Below, piece by piece: positions 8,971-21,195 of a DNA stretch of 35,060 nt. Location: NCBI GenBank assembly GCA_903927685.1, contig CAIYOB010000565.1, forward strand, positions 1-35,060. The letters are read 5' to 3'. A program made the position numbers and the translations under genes. Below the pieces are notes generated by a model. The model saw nothing but the letters and a program-made list of their open reading frames with translations, was not told the DNA's origin and did not search any database. The DNA comes from an uncultured Planctomycetaceae bacterium. GTDB lineage: Bacteria; Planctomycetota; Planctomycetia; Pirellulales; Pirellulaceae. Position 1 is the first letter of the stretch. Each line of letters begins with the position of its first letter.

Positions 8971-10890
8971 CTATTGGCGTGGGCGGACCCGGAAACTGCG
9001 ATACTCGCTACGGCCCTCGATCGGGAACAAGCAGAGGCTTCCGGAGTTCCTTGCCAGTCCGTGATGATCGGGATTCAGGCTCAACAGACGCGACCGCTGG
9101 ACTTGCGTGACCAGGACCCCGTTCAACTCGACGGTGATCGTTTCGGTGGATGACGTCACGCGCAGCCGGTTCCAGGCCGGCCACGGTTGGAAGTGATTCG
9201 GTTTGGCGGCGGCCAGCAGATAGAGTGCGCCGCAGCGTTCGGTGTCTGCGTCGTGCGGGTTCCCTTCGTCGTCGACCAACTGGATCTCCACGCCGTCTCG
9301 AGCCGGATTGCCGCTGCCCGGATAGCAGACTCCCAGTCCGCTGTCCGCATCCGGCGCCAAGCGAAACTCGAGTTCCAGTTCGAGATCCTGGTAGTCGCCC
9401 GGGGCGACCAGCGTGGCGGATACGTTGTCGCAAACCAAAACCCCGTTTTCCACGACCACCCCTTCAGGCACATTTCGCCAGCCGCTCAGCGAACCGTCCC
9501 CGATCAACGACGTCCAGTCGCGACTGCGCGCCGCGGGTTGCGCACCGCGCTCCACGCCCGGGGGGGAGCGATTCCCGGTCTGGGCCTTTCCCCGGGACGC
9601 GTCTGCGGCGGATTTGTCCCGGTCGGCGTGCGGTACACCAGCGTATGGCCCGGTGGTCAGGGCGATCCCGAGGCCCGTCAACAGAACCAGTCCGCCGATC
9701 AGACCGCCGGCGATCCAGCCGAATTGCCGCCGATTGGTCGGGCGGAGAAAACTCGCCCGGGGACGGGCGGGCTTTCGTCGCTGGTGGAGCAGCGATGGTT
9801 CCGCCAGGAAGCTGCTCAGGCTGGCGTCCATTGGGAAACTCGGTTCCTGCTCCCGCGCGACTTCCGGTTCTCGGTCCGGTCCGAGTTTTTCCAGGTCGGC
9901 GAGCACTTCCGCCGCGCTTTGGTAGCGGTCTTCGACCTGCTTGGCCACCATTTTCTGGAAGATCCGATCGAGTTCCCCAGGCACTTCGGCACGCAGGCTC
10001 CGCAGTGACGGGATCGCTTGCTGCCGATGTGCCAGCAGGACCTTCATGACGGTGCCGTTCGGGTAGATGGCTTGGCCGGTCAGCAGGAAATGCAGGGAAC
10101 ATCCCAGCGAGTAGATGTCGGAGCGGGCGTCCGCACTCTTGGCGTCCCAGGCTTGTTCGGGAGCCATGTAGTTCACACTCCCCAGCACCATGCCGGTACC
10201 GGTCAGGTCCGTCAGCGATCGCCGCTCGCCGTCGCCACTCAAGCGGGCCAACCCCATGTCGAGGATCTTCACGACGCCAGTCCGGTCGAGCAGGAGGTTC
10301 GCGGGTTTGATATCCCGATGAATGACCCCCTCCTGATGCGCGTAGCCCAGTCCGCGGGCGGCCTGCCGCACACAGTCGAGGGCCTGTTCCACGGACAGGG
10401 GGCCGTGCTTCTTCACGAATGCGGACAGGTCGCTGCCATCCACGAACTCCATCACCAGGAAATGCTCGCCCTCGGCTTGATTCGCGTCGTCGGCGCCGAC
10501 GATGTTCGGATGCCGCAAGCGGGCCGCCGCCCGCACCTCCCGCTCGAAGCGGGCCACCGCCCGCGAGTTGCGATTCAACTCCGCCGGCAACATTTTGATC
10601 GCCACCACCCGGTCCAAACGGCGATGGCGGGCCTTGTACACCACCCCCATGCCGCCGGCGCCAAGCTTGTCGAGCAGCAGGTAGTTGCCCAACATCAGCG
10701 ACTTGGCGCGGCCGCGATGCACCTCGCGGGCCTGGAATTTGGTCAGCTTCTGCGCCCGGATCAAGTCCCAGGCCAACTGCTGCGCGTCTCGCGGGTGAGA
10801 CCGGGGAGGCAGGAAGTCCTGCAGCGTCTCCTCGGCCAGAATGCCGCTGCTTTCCAACTGCCTGACAAATCCTTCGAGTTCGACCGGCAT
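8971..10890 (-). CDS. membrane Ser/Thr protein kinase with C-terminal DUF1080-type domain
   Basis: The 639-residue protein is a Hanks-type kinase: an N-terminal helical region (1-65), glycine loop GAGGMG (77-82), catalytic K99 in [12 protein letters not shown] with D193 and N198, DMG (211-213) in place of DFG, APE at 243-245. A transmembrane helix lies at about 390-412, followed outside by a domain from about 457 to the end that resembles DUF1080 / 3-keto-disaccharide hydrolase ([48 protein letters not shown]). It may sense or bind sugar outside and phosphorylate proteins inside. The start at 10890 fits the usual beginning of such kinases; longer in-frame versions would run antisense through the precursor at 11239. 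It is followed by the histidine kinase on the same strand. Its targets are unknown. Confidence 0.9.
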   Translation of the reverse strand: MPVELEGFVRQLESSGILAEETLQDFLPPRSHPRDAQQLAWDLIRAQKLTKFQAREVHRGRAKSLMLGNYLLLDKLGAGGMGVVYKARHRRLDRVVAIKMLPAELNRNSRAVARFEREVRAAARLRHPNIVGADDANQAEGEHFLVMEFVDGSDLSAFVKKHGPLSVEQALDCVRQAARGLGYAHQEGVIHRDIKPANLLLDRTGVVKILDMGLARLSGDGERRSLTDLTGTGMVLGSVNYMAPEQAWDAKSADARSDIYSLGCSLHFLLTGQAIYPNGTVMKVLLAHRQQAIPSLRSLRAEVPGELDRIFQKMVAKQVEDRYQSAAEVLADLEKLGPDREPEVAREQEPSFPMDASLSSFLAEPSLLHQRRKPARPRASFLRPTNRRQFGWIAGGLIGGLVLLTGLGIALTTGPYAGVPHADRDKSAADASRGKAQTGNRSPPGVERGAQPAARSRDWTSLIGDGSLSGWRNVPEGVVVENGVLVCDNVSATLVAPGDYQDLELELEFRLAPDADSGLGVCYPGSGNPARDGVEIQLVDDEGNPHDADTERCGALYLLAAAKPNHFQPWPAWNRLRVTSSTETITVELNGVLVTQVQRSRLLSLNPDHHGLARNSGSLCLFPIEGRSEYRSFRVRPRQ

Positions 10891-11014
10891 GCTCCCGGAT
10901 TCCTGTCGGACAAGGGCTTTCGTGATTCGACGACCAGCGTCCATTCGAGCAACGAGGCCAGATCTGCCTTGCCGAAAGACAAGACTGGGCACCTGCCCGA
11001 ACAAGTCAGAGGAA

Positions 11015-11043
11015 AAAATACCGCCAGTCTTCGCCCTTGTTAA
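11015..11043 (-). promoter_or_regulatory. putative sigma70-type promoter of the Ser/Thr kinase gene
   Basis: On the minus strand TTAACA (11038-11043) is followed after exactly 17 bases by TATTTT (11015-11020), 125 bases before the chosen kinase start. The -35 box lies within the repeated element at 11037-11096. Support comes from consensus and spacing only. Confidence 0.35.
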
Positions 11044-11096
11044 TCGGGTTTTCCCCTCATCGCCAACTCCGGTGAATTCCCGCGAACGTGCGAAGG
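11037..11096 (-). repeat. upstream element shared by two minus-strand kinase genes, copy 2
   Basis: The plus strand reads TTGTTAATCGGGTTTTC and ends GCGAAGG, aligning with 8840-8897. This copy precedes the Ser/Thr kinase gene at a similar distance to that of copy 1 from the histidine kinase gene. On the minus strand it also contains CACGTTCGCGGGAA, a compressed version of the two halves of the 25-bp precursor motif; this may be chance. Confidence 0.45.
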
Positions 11097-11111
11097 CCAG
11101 CCGTGTCGACA

Positions 11112-11238
11112 TGGGGAATCTCGGACATCGCGGGCCGCGTCGGAGTTGGCGTGGGCACAAGGTGTCACGTTGGCAGAGAGGCGGGAAAGTAGCTGCTGGT
11201 GAGCTTTCCAACACCCGTCCTGCAAGGAGTTCCCAAGG
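11112..11238 (+). repeat. duplicated upstream region of the precursor-FAAL unit, copy A
   Basis: About 127 bases beginning TGGGGAATCTCGGACATCG and running up to the precursor start are closely matched at 16982-17110. Both copies hold the 25-bp motif and lead into a precursor and then a FAAL protein gene. They mark the 5' part of a duplicated unit. Confidence 0.8.
11164..11188 (+). promoter_or_regulatory. 25-bp precursor-associated motif, site 2
   Basis: GTCACGTTGGC, seven bases, CGGGAAA. It ends 50 bases before the GTG start of the precursor at 11239. Confidence 0.6.
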
Positions 11239-11532
11239 GTGACCGATTTGGCACGTGATCTGACAAAGACCTGGGCCCGCGTCGTGGCCAAGGCGTGGGC
11301 CGACGAGGAATTCAAGCGGCGGTTGCTGGCCGATCCAGCCGCGGTTGCCGCCGAGGAGGGCGTGCTTCTCCCGGAGGGGCTGACCCTGAAGGTGATCGAG
11401 GACGCCCCAGGCACCCGGACCCTGGTCCTTCCGCCCCTGCCATCGGAACTGCAGGGCGTCGTCGAGGGGGAGGAAGTACTTGCCGCAGAGTCGGTTCCTT
11501 GCTGCAATTGCTGCCATTGCGCCTGCAAGTAA
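11239..11532 (+). CDS. NHLP-type RiPP precursor, six-Cys core
   Basis: The 97-residue precursor has an NHLP leader ([19 protein letters not shown], then [13 protein letters not shown] and TRTLVLPP) and a short core after the EEVLAA boundary: [14 protein letters not shown], with six Cys in nine positions. Leaders of this family guide enzymes and are cut off later; Cys in the core are natural targets of the YcaO/SagB pair at 23203 and 25582, or of thioether chemistry. The start is GTG with AAGGAG at 11224-11229, nine bases ahead. It stands 17 bases before the FAAL-carrier-condensation gene at 11550 and probably forms one operon with it. The leader closely resembles that at 17111, which also precedes a FAAL gene. 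Confidence 0.9.
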   Translation: MTDLARDLTKTWARVVAKAWADEEFKRRLLADPAAVAAEEGVLLPEGLTLKVIEDAPGTRTLVLPPLPSELQGVVEGEEVLAAESVPCCNCCHCACK

Positions 11533-11549
11533 TTGTCCACGAGGCGCGC

Positions 11550-15008
<3,459 letters not shown>

Positions 15009-15275
15009 CCGGCGAGCACCGAGCGTACGGCTCCCGCGGACCAGCCGTGGGCATGGATCAGCCCGAGCGCTGCCGCAGTGCCCAGGGTCTCCCCGGCAAG
15101 TAGCAGATGGGCAAAGCCGATCGCACTAGCCATGCCTGCTGCCACCCCCCCCTTTTTTTTTCGGACTCCTGAATCGAAGTCGGTTCCCCGGCTTCGCGCT
15201 GGACCGCAGACGCCCCACCGCGAACTGGGCTGACGCCAGCGTCGGGGCGTCAACCGCATTCTCGACGATCGCCGT
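15009..15275. other. intergenic gap with C8-T9 tract
   Basis: After the FAAL gene there is no good gene for about 360 bases up to 15368. A run of eight C followed by nine T at 15145-15161 is the notable feature. I see no strong hairpin before the T-run, so I do not call a terminator. Confidence 0.5.
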
Positions 15276-15300
15276 GTCACATTCGGCCCGCGGCGGGAAA
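15276..15300 (+). promoter_or_regulatory. 25-bp precursor-associated motif, site 3
   Basis: GTCACATTCGG, seven bases, CGGGAAA. It ends 67 bases before the precursor at 15368. Confidence 0.55.
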
Positions 15301-15367
15301 TCGAGTGTTATGTCGGAAGCAGCGCGGACTTGCGCATCCCTGGACTTGTTCGAAAGGAGATCCGGCC

Positions 15368-15640
15368 ATGACGAATTCGACCCCCGACCTGAGGAAGACC
15401 TGGGCCCGTGTGGTGGCGAAAGCCTGGGCCGACGAAGAATTCAAGCGGCGGTTGCTGGCCGACCCGGCGGCGATCGCCTGCGAAGAGGGGGTGGCCATCC
15501 CGGAGGGCCTGACCGTGACCGTGGTCGAGGATGCCCCTGGCACTCGGACCCTGGTCCTGCCCGCCCCGCCAGCGGAAATGGGCTCCGTTGTCGAGACCGA
15601 AGAGCGGAAAGCCGCCATGGATTGCGGCTTGTGTAAGTGA
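15368..15640 (+). CDS. NHLP-type RiPP precursor, short CGLC core
   Basis: The 90-residue precursor has the usual leader ([42 protein letters not shown]) and one of the shortest cores in the locus: after the EERKAA boundary only MDCGLCK remains, with two Cys. AAAGGAGA at 15353-15360 lies seven bases before ATG, a strong ribosome site. The 25-bp motif upstream suggests its own transcription start. It lies behind the first FAAL block and ahead of the small zinc-ribbon gene at 15770. Which enzyme uses it is not shown by the sequence; YcaO/SagB or the radical SAM protein are candidates. Confidence 0.88.
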   Translation: MTNSTPDLRKTWARVVAKAWADEEFKRRLLADPAAIACEEGVAIPEGLTVTVVEDAPGTRTLVLPAPPAEMGSVVETEERKAAMDCGLCK

Positions 15641-15769
15641 TGCCGAGGTTGGATCGGCTGGCCTCCTGGGGCCAGCTCCTGCACTCGCCGAGATCTGCGG
15701 AGTTGTCCCGTCAGATTGGCGGAACGGTGTGCTGTTGTAATCCGATGGACCGTCTGTCCAGGAGACTTT

Positions 15770-16129
15770 ATGCCGACATCGGCGAAGAACATTGCAAGGT
15801 TGAAAACCATGCGGAAGAACTACTGCCGTTTCTGTCGCGGTACCGAACTCTTGCCCTCCCGAACTCAGCCTTTCTTGGTCCGACTGTTCTGGCTGCTATT
15901 TCTGTGCCGCGTCTTCCGCTGCCAGGCTTGCCACACGGCTCAGATTGTCTTCCTGCCTTTGTACTGGTTGAACTGGACATCGATTGGGCGGTCGACAACG
16001 GTCCCCAACCGTGGGCAATGTTGCTTGCTTCGCGAAACCAGCTCGCAGAAGTTGCGAAGATCAACGACCGCCGATAGGCATTTCCCGAGGAGCCAGAGCG
16101 ATGTCCGAGTCAGAACAAGAGCTGAGTAA
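15770..16129 (+). CDS. small putative zinc-ribbon protein
   Basis: The 119-residue frame holds CRFC (after MRKNY) and CQAC about 30 residues later, around a hydrophobic stretch (PFLVRLFWLLFLCRVF). The paired CxxC look like a zinc ribbon, a pattern I associate with short planctomycete proteins. AGGAG at 15760-15764 stands five bases before ATG. The last 50 or so residues look like random coding and the frame overlaps the start of the precursor at 16101 by 29 bases, so the true gene may be shorter or damaged. Role unknown. The 129 bases before it show nothing. Confidence 0.4.
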   Translation: MPTSAKNIARLKTMRKNYCRFCRGTELLPSRTQPFLVRLFWLLFLCRVFRCQACHTAQIVFLPLYWLNWTSIGRSTTVPNRGQCCLLRETSSQKLRRSTTADRHFPRSQSDVRVRTRAE

Positions 16130-16421
16130 AGCCTGGGCCCGCGCGGTAGCCAAGGCTTGGGCGGACGAGGAGTACAAGCGGCGATTGTTGACGGATCCCC
16201 AGGCGGTCGTCGCGGAAGAAGGAGTGCCGCTTCCCGAGGGGCTGACGCTGAAGGTGGTCGAAAACACCGCCAGCACGATGCATCTGGTCTTGCCGGCGCA
16301 TCCCAATGCCTCGGTGGGAATCGTCGGGGGCGATGTGCGTATCTCGGCGGCAGACCGAACCGCCTTGGACCATGCGTTGGAGTTTGCTGGTTACTTATTC
16401 TGCTGGAACCAGTGCTGGTAG
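16101..16421 (+). CDS. NHLP-type RiPP precursor, aromatic YLFCWNQCW core
   Basis: The 106-residue precursor has leader [32 protein letters not shown], and the canonical ENTASTMHLVLPA strand. After the DVRISA boundary the core runs about 21 residues to the stop and ends EFAGYLFCWNQCW, with two Cys among Trp, Phe and Tyr. Such aromatic-Cys cores suit radical SAM crosslinking. The gene is followed by a broken radical SAM gene at 16451, while the intact copy at 3474 sits behind a core-less leader nearly identical to this one. I infer that 3474 now serves this peptide in trans. A GAGGAG at 16087-16092, eight bases before ATG, supports the start. No 25-bp motif precedes it. Confidence 0.88.
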   Translation: MSESEQELSKAWARAVAKAWADEEYKRRLLTDPQAVVAEEGVPLPEGLTLKVVENTASTMHLVLPAHPNASVGIVGGDVRISAADRTALDHALEFAGYLFCWNQCW

Positions 16422-16450
16422 CCCGGGGTTTGTGTCGAGAGGGGGCGCAG

Positions 16451-16963
16451 ATGCCTGAAATGAGCGAGCGTAGCGGGCTCGACGCGGGGGCGAGCGAGTT
16501 CCCGGTAGCGCCGCGGGAGCTGAAGATCGAGCTCACCGGGGCCTGCAATTTGGGCTGCCAATTCTGCTATCTGGAGGCGGGCGACGGGCCGGCCGCGCGG
16601 CAGCTGCCCGAGGCTGACGTCTTCCGCTGGATCGCTATCCGGGACAGACGCCGGGGATCATTCTGGCCGTCCCGTTTTGCGCGGTCTCGCCGACCAGCTT
16701 GGGGGCGAGCGTCTTTCATGGGCGGGCGCGGGACGGCGGGCCGTACACCTCCCTGCACGTAAATGCCCGCGGCCGCCTGCAGGCCGGCTGTTGCGTCGGT
16801 GAATTGCCGGTCGCTGGGACGCTGGCCGAGGTCCGGGCTTTGCCGGAGTTGCAGGCCGTTTGTGGCCGCACGCGTCTGCCGGAGGAGTGCCAACGCTGCC
16901 CGCACGTGATGCGCTGCGGGGGCGGTAGTCGCCAATCCGCCGGCCTGGTCCAGCATCGGGGCG
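16451..16963 (+). pseudogene. radical SAM/SPASM maturase, broken copy
   Basis: It begins with a good start (ATG after GAGGGGGCGCAG) and matches the 3474 protein through CNLGCQFC and VFRWI. Then about 487 bases are missing: the sequence jumps from the equivalent of about 3638 to that of 4125, sharing only CG at the joint, and the frame shifts. The rest (ILAVPF, YTSLHVNARGRLQ, CQRCPHVMRCGGG) continues in another frame to about 16963 and lacks the last codons. Three SPASM-region Cys are also changed compared with the intact copy (CGPYTS to GGPYTS, QACCCV to QAGCCV, CGGGCRQ to CGGGSRQ). The gene is dead; the loss of the GGEP region alone would abolish activity. Confidence 0.88.
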
Positions 16964-16981
16964 AATCACGAACTCGAGACC

Positions 16982-17110
16982 TGGGGAATCTCGGACATCG
17001 CGGACCGCGCCGGAGTTGGCGTGAACACAAGGTGTCACGTTCGCAGAGGAGCGGGAAAGCAGCTCATGGTGGTTTGCTTTCCTACACCCGTCCTGCATGG
17101 AGACCCAATC
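16982..17110 (+). repeat. duplicated upstream region of the precursor-FAAL unit, copy B
   Basis: It matches 11112-11238 closely and joins directly onto the 3' end of the broken radical SAM gene. The joint falls inside what would be the last codons of that gene, so it marks a rearrangement. Confidence 0.8.
17034..17058 (+). promoter_or_regulatory. 25-bp precursor-associated motif, site 4
   Basis: GTCACGTTCGC, seven bases, CGGGAAA. It ends 52 bases before the precursor at 17111, the same arrangement as site 2. Confidence 0.6.
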
Positions 17111-17422
17111 ATGGCTGATGTGGCACGTGATCTGACCAAGACCTGGGCCCGCGTCGTGGCCCGAGCTTGGGCCGATGACGAGTACAAGGGGCGTTTGTTG
17201 GCGGACGCGGCTGCGGTGGCCCGCGAGGAGGGCGTGGTTCTCCCGGCAGGGCTGACGCTGAAAGTGATCGAGGACGCCCCCGGCACCCGGACGCTGGTTC
17301 TGCCTCCCCCGCCAGCACAGCTTGCCGCCAGCGTCGAGATGGAGGAGCGGATTGCCGCGGACCCTCAAGACGAGGAGGGACCTTCACCGCCTCTCGGTAT
17401 CGTCAACACCTTCTGCACGTGA
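17111..17422 (+). CDS. NHLP-type RiPP precursor, single-Cys core
   Basis: The 103-residue precursor carries leader [42 protein letters not shown] and, after EERIAA, the core DPQDEEGPSPPLGIVNTFCT. With one Cys close to the C terminus and an acidic, Pro-rich first half, this core differs from the Cys clusters elsewhere. GGAG at about 17098-17101 precedes ATG by nine bases. The stop TGA overlaps the ATG of the FAAL protein gene by one base, so the two are probably translationally coupled. This is the tightest peptide-enzyme link in the locus and suggests that this peptide is the substrate of the protein encoded at 17422. Confidence 0.88.
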   Translation: MADVARDLTKTWARVVARAWADDEYKGRLLADAAAVAREEGVVLPAGLTLKVIEDAPGTRTLVLPPPPAQLAASVEMEERIAADPQDEEGPSPPLGIVNTFCT

Positions 17423-20400
17423 TGACCGCAGTCCCATCCTCTTCGCCCGGCACGCCGTTGTCGGCCCTGCTGGTCCATGCGCGACAGCGGCCTCAAACCG
17501 TGGCGGCACGGTTCCTGCAGGCGGACGGCACGCTGTGCGACCTGAGCTGGGGCGAGCTGTGGTGGGGCGCCCGTTCTGCAGCGGACCTGCTGCGGGAGAC
17601 GGCTGCGCCGGGGGCGGTCGCGGCGATTCTGCTGCCCACCGGGCCGGCGTTCGTGCAGGCCTTGTACGGTTGTTTTCTGGCCGGAGCGATCGCCCTTCCC
17701 GGGCCGCCGCTCGCGCCCGGCCACGATGCCCGCCCGGCTGCGATTCTGGCCGCGACTCGGCCGGAAGTGGCGTTCACAAGCGCGGGCTTGGTCCGGCTCC
17801 GCCGGCCCGAGTTGCCCCCGCTCTCGTGGACGCCGCCGCTCGGGCAGGACGCGTTCTCCGCAACCTGCGACCCCACCGGCCAGACGCTCCCGGAGGACGA
17901 TGCGCCCGCCTACCTGCAAACCAGTTCGGGATCCACCTCGGCCCCCCGAGCCGTGGTGATCACACACCGGCAGGCGGCGGCCAACGTGGCCGGCATTCTT
18001 CGCGCCTTTGGGATCGGTCCCGCCGACAGCCTGGTGACGTGGTTGCCCCTCTATCACGACATGGGCTTGGTCGGCGGCGTCCTGGCTCCGCTGACCGCGG
18101 GCGACTCGACCGTCCTGATGCCCCCCACGGCGTTCGGGCGGGATCCGCTGTCCTGGCTGCGGGCGGTGGCGCGGTTCGGGGCGACGGTCAGCGGGGCGCC
18201 CGATTTTGCCTATCGGTTGTGCGCCGAGCGGGCCGCGCAGGCGGCGGCCGAGGGGCTGGACCTGTCCCGCTGGGAACTGGCTTTCGTTGGGGCGGAGACC
18301 GTCCGCCCGAGCACGCTCCGCCGGTTCGCCCGGGCGTTCGCCCCGCTGGGGTTCCGGGCCTCGGCGTTGTATCCGTGCTATGGCCTGGCCGAGGCCGTGT
18401 TGATGGTGAGCGGCGGTCGGCGGGGCGCGGGCTGGCGGGCCGCCGAGGTTCCCGGCCACGCCGCGGGCGTTCCGGCCCGCGAAGTCACGGGGTGCGGGGA
18501 GCCCTTAGACGGCGTCGAAGTGCTGATCGCCGACCCGGTGACCCGCAGTCCCCTGCCGGATGACTGCGAAGGCGAAGTCCTGGTGCAAGGGCCGTCGGTG
18601 GGGGCGGGATACTGGAATCCGAACACCCGCACGCCGCAGGCCTTTACGGTTGGCGTGGCCGGGCGTCCCGGCTCCGGTTTCCTGCCGACCGGCGACTTGG
18701 GGTTCTTGCGCGGCGGCGAGCTGTTCCTCACCGGACGGCAGGCGGGGCGGCTGGTGGTTCGCGGCCGCAATCTGGCGGCGGAAGCCCTGGAGGCCGCGGC
18801 CGAGACCGCGCACCCGGCGCTCCGCGGGCACGTGGGAGTCGTTCTGGCGGTCGAGACGGCCGACGCCGACCGGCTGGTGCTGGTCCAGGAAGCTCCGCGC
18901 CGACTGCGACGCGAGCCGTCGGTACTGCGTTCGGTCTGCCGCGCCGTTCGCCAGGCGCTGGCCGAGCGTTGGGGCGTGTGCCCCGACGACGTCCTGCTGG
19001 TGCCGCGGGGGGCGGTTCCCCGCACGACCAGCGGCAAGCCGATCCGCGCCGCCTGCCGGACGGCCTACCTGGCGGGCAAACTCGAGCGGCTGCGGCTGCT
19101 GGCGGGCCCGGTCAATCGGGAACCGCACGCCGCAGGGGACATTCCCGATACCCCGGAGGAGCGACTGTTGGCCGAACTGTGGGAGCGGCAATTGAACGTG
19201 GACGACGTGCGGCGGAGTGATCGCTTTGCGGCCTTGGGCGGCGATTCCCTGGCCGCCGTCATGGTTGTGGGTGAGGCCGCGCGGTGGGGACTTGTCCTCG
19301 ACCCGGGCGACTTGCTGCGAGGGGCAACGCTCGCCGACATGGCCGCTGGGGGCAGTGGCCGGCGTTCGTGGGCGGTGCCCGAGCTTGGGGCCGGCCAGGG
19401 CGTCGAGTCCGGGGCGGATCAAGTTCCTGCCCGAGCGGCGAGAGCGGCGCGGGGCTCGCACGCCGGAAGCGACCGGCTGGCGCTGGCGCCGAACCAGCGC
19501 GAGTTCTTTGACCGTTGTCCGGCGGCGGCAGAGGACGCTTGGCGGATCACCGCGGTCCTGGACACCCCACCCGGCCTGGACCCGGGCCTGTTGCGCGAAG
19601 CCTGGGCCATCCTGGTCGCTCGGCACCAGGCCCTGCGTCTGTATTTCCCCCTCGGCGCCGACGGCCGACGGGAAGCCCGGATCGCCGCCCAGCCCCTCGC
19701 GCCGCTGGAACTGGCGGCATCTGCGGCGCCCCCGACGGCTGGCTTTGCCCGCGTGCCCGGCGCGATGGACCACCTGGACGGGATCTGCCTGGCGACCGGG
19801 CCCGTGGCCGCGGCGCGCCTGCACCCGGCCTGTGGCACAGCTCCCGGCCGGCTGGTGGTCTCCGTTCACCACTTGGCTTGTGACGCTTCCTCGCTGCACA
19901 TCCTGGGCCGAGATTTGGCAGCCCTGTGCGCCGACCTGGCGGCCGGCGGGCGGGGCGAACTGTCCGGACGTTCCGCGTCTTATGCCGAATGGGTACTTTC
20001 CAGGGACAGGTTCCGCGAAAGCCCGGAACTGGCGGGCGAGCTGGCTTTCTGGAAGCAGCAATTCCGGGAGGTCGGCGAGCACCCCCGCTCGACCGCGGGC
20101 GACTTGGCTCGGGATGCGATCACGATCGGTTTGGACCGGCCGGCCACCTGGGCCCTGTTCCACCGGTCGCCGACCGTCTATGGAGTCGGAGCCGAGACGT
20201 TGCTGGTGGCAGCCCTGGCTGCCAGCTGCGGGACGGGGGACACAGCCGCGTCGGTGTATTTGTGCCGGCACGGCCGCCAGGACACCGTCAGCGGTCTGGA
20301 TCTGTCCGCCACGGTGGGCTGGCTGGCCTACCGCCACCCTTTGCGGATTGAGCGTCCGTGCCTGGCAGATCCCTGGCTCGCCGCGGCGCGGACGGGCGCC

Positions 20401-20745
20401 GCACAAGACCAAGTCCCGCGGGAGGGGGCCGGCTACGGTCTGCTGCTGGACTTGCCGGGGCGCCCGGAGTTGACTCGCTTGGCGGCGATCAGCGGCTGCG
20501 ACGCGCAACTCAATTTCATCGGGAATCGGGATCTCGACACCGCCGTGATGGACGGCTGGCGAGTCAGCGCGTGGGGCTTGGAGCGTTGCCGTGCCATGGA
20601 GAGCGAGGGGCACGTCCAGGTGCGAGCGGTGGTGCGGGGGGGCCGACTGCATCTGCACTGGCAGTCCGGGGCGAAGGAGGTCCAGGACGGGCCGCGGGCC
20701 ATGCTGGCGGCCCTGCAGACATTCCTCGCTCCCCTGATGATTTAA
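17422..20745 (+). CDS. FAAL-type adenylation / carrier / condensation protein B
   Basis: The 1107-residue protein is a paralogue of the one at 11550 over its whole length. It has the FAAL-like adenylation part (LQTSSGSTSAPRAVVITH, WLPLYHDMGLVGGVL, SGAPDFAYRLC, LYPCYGLAEAVLMVSG, RTTSGKPIRAACRTAYLAG), a carrier domain with S609 (LGGDSLAAV), and a C-terminal condensation domain with H816-H817 and D821 in HHLACDASS. All main catalytic residues are kept, so both copies are probably active, perhaps with different acyl groups. It also lacks a release domain. The GTG at 17419 is an alternative start, but ATG at 17422, overlapping the precursor stop, is preferred. The Pro/Gly/Ala-rich linker between carrier and C domain differs from that of copy A. 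Acylation of the coupled precursor is inferred. Confidence 0.88.
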   Translation: MTAVPSSSPGTPLSALLVHARQRPQTVAARFLQADGTLCDLSWGELWWGARSAADLLRETAAPGAVAAILLPTGPAFVQALYGCFLAGAIALPGPPLAPGHDARPAAILAATRPEVAFTSAGLVRLRRPELPPLSWTPPLGQDAFSATCDPTGQTLPEDDAPAYLQTSSGSTSAPRAVVITHRQAAANVAGILRAFGIGPADSLVTWLPLYHDMGLVGGVLAPLTAGDSTVLMPPTAFGRDPLSWLRAVARFGATVSGAPDFAYRLCAERAAQAAAEGLDLSRWELAFVGAETVRPSTLRRFARAFAPLGFRASALYPCYGLAEAVLMVSGGRRGAGWRAAEVPGHAAGVPAREVTGCGEPLDGVEVLIADPVTRSPLPDDCEGEVLVQGPSVGAGYWNPNTRTPQAFTVGVAGRPGSGFLPTGDLGFLRGGELFLTGRQAGRLVVRGRNLAAEALEAAAETAHPALRGHVGVVLAVETADADRLVLVQEAPRRLRREPSVLRSVCRAVRQALAERWGVCPDDVLLVPRGAVPRTTSGKPIRAACRTAYLAGKLERLRLLAGPVNREPHAAGDIPDTPEERLLAELWERQLNVDDVRRSDRFAALGGDSLAAVMVVGEAARWGLVLDPGDLLRGATLADMAAGGSGRRSWAVPELGAGQGVESGADQVPARAARAARGSHAGSDRLALAPNQREFFDRCPAAAEDAWRITAVLDTPPGLDPGLLREAWAILVARHQALRLYFPLGADGRREARIAAQPLAPLELAASAAPPTAGFARVPGAMDHLDGICLATGPVAAARLHPACGTAPGRLVVSVHHLACDASSLHILGRDLAALCADLAAGGRGELSGRSASYAEWVLSRDRFRESPELAGELAFWKQQFREVGEHPRSTAGDLARDAITIGLDRPATWALFHRSPTVYGVGAETLLVAALAASCGTGDTAASVYLCRHGRQDTVSGLDLSATVGWLAYRHPLRIERPCLADPWLAAARTGAAQDQVPREGAGYGLLLDLPGRPELTRLAAISGCDAQLNFIGNRDLDTAVMDGWRVSAWGLERCRAMESEGHVQVRAVVRGGRLHLHWQSGAKEVQDGPRAMLAALQTFLAPLMI

Positions 20746-20755
20746 CACGGGACGT

Positions 20756-20780
20756 GTCACGTTGGGAACGATCCGGGAAA
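20756..20780 (+). promoter_or_regulatory. 25-bp precursor-associated motif, site 5
   Basis: GTCACGTTGGG, seven bases, CGGGAAA. It lies 84 bases before the precursor at 20865 and just after the FAAL gene. Confidence 0.55.
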
Positions 20781-20864
20781 TAGCTTTCGAGCGGGGATGC
20801 GCTGCTGCTGGTCGGCTGGCGTCCGCTGCAAGACCGGATCGGATTGTGACAAGGAGACTTGGCG

Positions 20865-21167
20865 ATGTCGGAAACGACACAAGACTTGAGGAAAGCCTGG
20901 GCCCGCGTGGTGGCCAAGGCCTGGGCGGATGAGGAGTACAAGCGGCGTCTGTTGGCCGATCCGGCGGCGGTCGCCGCAGAGGAAGGCGTGGCGATCCCGG
21001 AGGGGCTGACCCTGCGGGTGATCGAGGACCTTCCCGGGGTGCGGACGCTGGTCCTACCGCCTCCGCCAGCCGAGCTTCAGGCTGTTGTCGACGGCGAAGA
21101 GCGGCGCGCCGCCAGCGGCAATGACAACATCTTTTATTGTGACGGGGGTGGTTGTTTTACGACGTGA
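20865..21167 (+). CDS. NHLP-type RiPP precursor, FYCDGGGCFTT core
   Basis: The 100-residue precursor has leader [42 protein letters not shown] and, after GEERRAA, the core SGNDNIFYCDGGGCFTT with two Cys, each beside aromatic residues. AAGGAG at 20850-20855 is nine bases before ATG. It heads a run of precursors (20865, 21196, 21675) with short gaps that could be one transcript. The remnant at 2908 is its closest relative by leader end and the shared GEERRAA..NDN stretch. Confidence 0.9.
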   Translation: MSETTQDLRKAWARVVAKAWADEEYKRRLLADPAAVAAEEGVAIPEGLTLRVIEDLPGVRTLVLPPPPAELQAVVDGEERRAASGNDNIFYCDGGGCFTT

Positions 21168-21195
21168 CAATCGTGGCTGAAAGCTAAGGTTAACG

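Noticed and set aside
10891..11517. N-terminal extension of the Ser/Thr kinase
   Set aside because: It would be antisense to the precursor at 11239 and its residues are simply the antisense of a conserved leader.
18505..20880. Long minus-strand open frame opposite FAAL protein B
   Set aside because: It is a GC-rich shadow of a well-supported gene; it shows no domains and is rich in Arg, Gln and Gly.
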